Assembly (NCBI GenBank): GCA_036987155.1
Contig: BTXY01000003.1
Coordinates: 48,483 to 112,482, forward strand
Length of the DNA: 64,000 nucleotides
From: Microsyncoccus archaeolyticus
GTDB taxonomy: Bacteria > Patescibacteriota > Minisyncoccia > Minisyncoccales > Minisyncoccaceae
Reading direction: 5' to 3'
Made by a program: the position numbers and the translations under genes. Shown here one piece after another: positions 61,626-64,000 of the stretch; within the stretch, counting starts at the first letter, position 1; each line of letters opens with the position of its first letter. The notes beneath the pieces are model-generated. The model ran no database searches and was not told the origin of the DNA. It saw only the letters and a program-made list of their open reading frames with translations.

Positions 61626-62631
61626 AGAAATAAAAAACAAGCAGGAATGGGAAGATTTTCTTTCTTTGTGCAGTGAAAAAACATTTTGTCATTCTTGGAA
61701 TTGGGGTGAATTTAATAATTTGATGGGGGACAATGTTTGGCGTTTTGGTGTTTTTGATGGAGACCTTATTGCTGTTTTTCAAGTAATAAAAATAAAAGCA
61801 AGAAGAGGATCTTTTCTTTTTGTGCCCCATGGTCCGATTTTTTTAAATCAAGGGAACAAAGAATTAATGGAAATCATTTTGAACTACTTGAAAGAATTAG
61901 GCAACAAAGAAAAAGTAGTGTTTTTAAGAATTGGCTCTTTGTTTTTAAAAAATAAAGAAAACGATAAAATATTTGATGATTTGGGTTTTATTAATGCTCC
62001 AATGCACATGCATCCTGAAATTACCTGGGAGCTTGATTTAAATTTAAGCGAAGAGGAATTGCTTAAAAACATGAGAAAAACAACTCGATATTTAATTCGT
62101 CAAGCAGAAAAAGATAAAGATATTGAAATTATAAAAGATACAAGCAAAAAAAGCTTGGAGGATTTTGAGAAAATATATAAAGAAACAGCAGGGAGGCACT
62201 CTTTTGTTCCTTTTTCAGATAAGTATTTAGAAAAAGAATTAGATTCATTTTCAAAAGACAGCGAGATATTAATTTTTTCTGGAAAACATAAAGGACAGAC
62301 AATATCTTCCGCAATGATAATATTTCACTCGAAAATAGGATTCTATCATCAAGGAGCTTCTTTGCCATCAAAAGTGCCTGTTTCATATTTATTACAATGG
62401 GAAGCAATAAAAGAAGCAAAAGCAAGGGGCTGTGAAAGATATAATTTTTGGGGAATCGTCCCTGACACAGAAGAAAACGCTAATCATCCATGGAAAGGAT
62501 TATCATTATTTAAAAAAGGTTTCGGAGGGCATGAAAAAGATTATTTGAGAACTAAAGATTATCCATTGAACTTTAAATATTGGCTCGTTTATTTATTTGA
62601 GAAAATGAGAAAAAGAAAAAGACATTTATGA
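61612..62631 (+). CDS. FemA/FemB-family peptidoglycan bridge aminoacyltransferase
   Basis: A 339-residue tandem-GNAT protein: CHSWNWGEFNNLMG, RRGSFLFVPHGPIF, MRKTTRYLIRQAEKD, SAMIIFHSKIGFYHQGAS and ERYNFWGIVPD match Fem proteins, which use aminoacyl-tRNA to add residues to lipid II. This implies branched or interpeptide-bridged peptidoglycan. Gly, Ala or Ser specificity is not readable. It overlaps ftsQ by 4 nt. Confidence 0.88.
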   Translation: MTTIKEIKNKQEWEDFLSLCSEKTFCHSWNWGEFNNLMGDNVWRFGVFDGDLIAVFQVIKIKARRGSFLFVPHGPIFLNQGNKELMEIILNYLKELGNKEKVVFLRIGSLFLKNKENDKIFDDLGFINAPMHMHPEITWELDLNLSEEELLKNMRKTTRYLIRQAEKDKDIEIIKDTSKKSLEDFEKIYKETAGRHSFVPFSDKYLEKELDSFSKDSEILIFSGKHKGQTISSAMIIFHSKIGFYHQGASLPSKVPVSYLLQWEAIKEAKARGCERYNFWGIVPDTEENANHPWKGLSLFKKGFGGHEKDYLRTKDYPLNFKYWLVYLFEKMRKRKRHL

Positions 62632-63389
62632 AAAGGAAAAGAAAATACAAAAAGAGAAACAATAAATTTAAAAAGCTGTTTTTGGGTTTTTTAGGACTAT
62701 TATTCTTTTTAGTAATAGCTTTTTCTGCTTTTTATCAATATTCTCCTAATTTTAAAATAAAGGATTTCGAAATAGTTGGAGTGAAGACATTTTCTTCAGA
62801 TGAATTAAAAGAAGAAGCAGAGCACTTGTTTATTTCTTCTTTTAATGTCTTTGGTCAAGAATTTGTAATAGACAATATTTTTCTTTCTTTTAAGAATAAA
62901 ACAGATGAATTGATGAAAAAATTTCCAGAGATTGAAAGCATTTCCGTTAAAAAAGATTTTTCTAAAAGCGTTATTTATTTAGAGGTTAAAGAAAAAGAAC
63001 CAGTAGTAATATGGTGTGATAATGAAAACTGCTCTTTACTTGATAAAAAAGCAAGCTTTATTCGGAATTGTGATAAAAACGAAGGGTTTCCTATTATTGA
63101 GGAAAAAGACGATATAAATCTTGAAAAACAACAAGTAATAGATTCAAGCTTAATTTTAGAAGAAAAGTTAGATCATTATGGTTTAAAACCAGAAAAGTAT
63201 TTGATTTATCCAGAAAAATTTGTAGCTGAAAATATTTATGGATGCGACATTATTTTTGATTTAGAACAGGAATTTGATTGGCAAATAGAAAAAATGGAAA
63301 TACTTTTAAAGCAAGATAGATATTTCAGTAATTTAAATACTTTTGAGTATATAGACCTAAGGTTTGGCAATCAAGCAGTAGTAAAATAG
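62628..63389 (+). CDS. ftsQ: FtsQ/DivIB-like cell division protein
   Basis: A 253-residue bitopic protein: basic start (KRKRKYKKRNNK), membrane helix (LFLGFLGLLFFLVIAFSAFY, ~17-36), POTRA domain (~42-105; FKIKDFEIVGVKTFSSDELKEEAE in part) and beta domain (SKSVIYLEVKEKEPVVIWC, CSLLDKKASFI). FtsQ scaffolds the divisome. Last gene of the serS operon. Confidence 0.85.
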   Translation: MKRKRKYKKRNNKFKKLFLGFLGLLFFLVIAFSAFYQYSPNFKIKDFEIVGVKTFSSDELKEEAEHLFISSFNVFGQEFVIDNIFLSFKNKTDELMKKFPEIESISVKKDFSKSVIYLEVKEKEPVVIWCDNENCSLLDKKASFIRNCDKNEGFPIIEEKDDINLEKQQVIDSSLILEEKLDHYGLKPEKYLIYPEKFVAENIYGCDIIFDLEQEFDWQIEKMEILLKQDRYFSNLNTFEYIDLRFGNQAVVK

Positions 63390-63404
63390 CAGGGGATAGT
63401 ACTA

Positions 63405-63479
63405 TTGACAATATTTCTGTTATATGTTATTGTTTTAAGGCAATAAGCTATTGACAATAATGACTAAATTTGTTATTGT
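63405..63479 (+). promoter_or_regulatory. Tandem promoters with internal dyads
   Basis: Two copies of TTGACA-17-TATTGT (63405-63433 and 63451-63479), 46 bp apart. In the second, GACAATAA (63453-63460) and TTATTGTC (63473-63480) form a perfect dyad across -35 and -10; the first has a 6-bp version. Looks like a repressor-controlled double promoter. Confidence 0.6.
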
Positions 63480-63514
63480 CTAGACGCTTAAAATAATAAT
63501 AATAAGGGGGAAAT

Positions 63515-64000
63515 ATGAATAAAAAAATATTATTGTTTTTTACCTTGTTTCTATTAATAAACCTTAATTTAGGCATTGTTTCTGCATGTACTTCTAGTAC
63601 TGAATGTGATTGTTTGAAAAGTACTTTTGGCGCAACAGAAATAGTCTCCTACGAAGGATCATGTCCAAGTCCAACTAAAATCACATTTTGGGCCATGGCT
63701 ACATGTCCTGGTTCTGGATATTTTGCCTATAACGTGCCAACCGGCTATACTTCAGTTAACTGTTATACTGATTCAGCACTTGGAACTCATGGGGGTTGTC
63801 CTAATTGTTTAATGAGCAGAATAGAGCTTGTTAAAAATAGTACACCAACCCCTCCAAGTAATGCCTGTGGTTCAGCAAACAACGGAACATTCCAATCAGT
63901 TCCAACTTCAGGACTATGTTCTTCAGGAACAGCTTCAAGAGTTTCTGTTCACGAAGATGAGGAAGCAAGAAGAATTGGTTTTTGCTATTCTGAACCAAGA
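63515..64000 (+). CDS. Secreted Cys-rich surface protein, cut by window end
   Basis: At least 162 residues, continuing past 64000. Signal peptide ILLFFTLFLLINLNLGIVSA is followed by Cys23 (IVSAC, a possible lipobox). The mature part is rich in Cys, Ser, Thr and Gly (CTSSTECDC, CPNC); ACGSANNGTFQSVPTSGLC with CSSGTASRVS resembles the CGSAN...LCSAGTAS repeats of large CPR surface proteins. AAGGGGGAAAT precedes ATG 63515. Probably an adhesin-like or lipoprotein; role unknown. Confidence 0.7.
   Translation, partial: MNKKILLFFTLFLLINLNLGIVSACTSSTECDCLKSTFGATEIVSYEGSCPSPTKITFWAMATCPGSGYFAYNVPTGYTSVNCYTDSALGTHGGCPNCLMSRIELVKNSTPTPPSNACGSANNGTFQSVPTSGLCSSGTASRVSVHEDEEARRIGFCYSEPR

Overview
The window is an AT-rich, very compact bacterial chromosome segment that looks like a Parcubacteria-type member of the Candidate Phyla Radiation (CPR). 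This rests on several features taken together: a divergent 16S rRNA gene, a 23S rRNA gene carrying two group I introns with LAGLIDADG homing endonucleases, shortened versions of standard proteins (AlaRS and RF1 each missing a domain, RpoA without its C-terminal domain, ProRS without an insertion domain), many small membrane-anchored proteins, and 1-4 nt gene overlaps. TGA is used as an ordinary stop (ftsZ, the acetyl-CoA synthetase genes, alaS, serS), so the genetic code is standard. A phylum call from sequence reading alone is an inference.

Layout. 0-5 kb: membrane protein, HIT protein, MscS-type channel, ftsZ, galU, trxB. 5-15 kb: central carbon metabolism (eno, glutaredoxin, gap, ADP-forming acetyl-CoA synthetase, ppsA, a PfkB sugar kinase) with two pseudopilins, each fused to a concanavalin-like domain, directly behind gap and ppsA. 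15-21 kb: L25, a secreted coiled-coil transglycosylase, convergent rpmE-prfA and an unknown gene, a NYN-domain protein, rpsB-tsf. 21.3-23.9 kb: tRNA-Thr, 16S rRNA, a methyltransferase gene, tRNA-Ile, tRNA-Ala. 24-30 kb: Q/N-rich exported protein, bactofilin-like protein, TerC/DUF475 protein, TM-helix channel-like protein, alaS, a baseplate-J-like anchored protein. 30.2-34 kb: infA-rpmJ-rpsM-rpsK-rpsD-rpoA-rplQ-rplM-rpsI. 35.8-42.9 kb: mreB-murA-holB-frr-rseP-proS-mreB2. 44.2-48.8 kb: 23S rRNA with two introns, then 5S. 49-52.5 kb: mreC-mreD-mrdA-amidase. 53-63.4 kb: greA-lysS, a PRTase-like gene, then serS-hydrolase-MurF-like-DegT-YbaB-unknown-FemA-ftsQ. The window ends inside a secreted Cys-rich protein gene.

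Most interesting biology. The 16S rRNA 3' end reads GGATCA then ATTATTTT: the CCTCC anti-Shine-Dalgarno is gone. In agreement, ribosomal-protein genes have A/T-only start contexts, and at least seven genes have a -10 box only 4-8 nt before the ATG, the geometry of leaderless mRNAs. The A/U-rich 16S tail is complementary to the AAATAATT-like runs often found just before start codons, which raises the possibility of a replacement pairing system; base composition is a serious confounder. A minority of genes keep GGAGG-like sequences and may be imports. Two protein genes end inside the following tRNA gene with exactly the same 10-nt overlap. The rRNA operon is split (16S-tRNA-Ile-tRNA-Ala here, 23S-5S about 20 kb downstream). 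The two 23S introns sit at positions equivalent to E. coli U1931 and U2500; the first endonuclease has no ATG/GTG/TTG start, and the second intron appears to end in A rather than the near-universal G.
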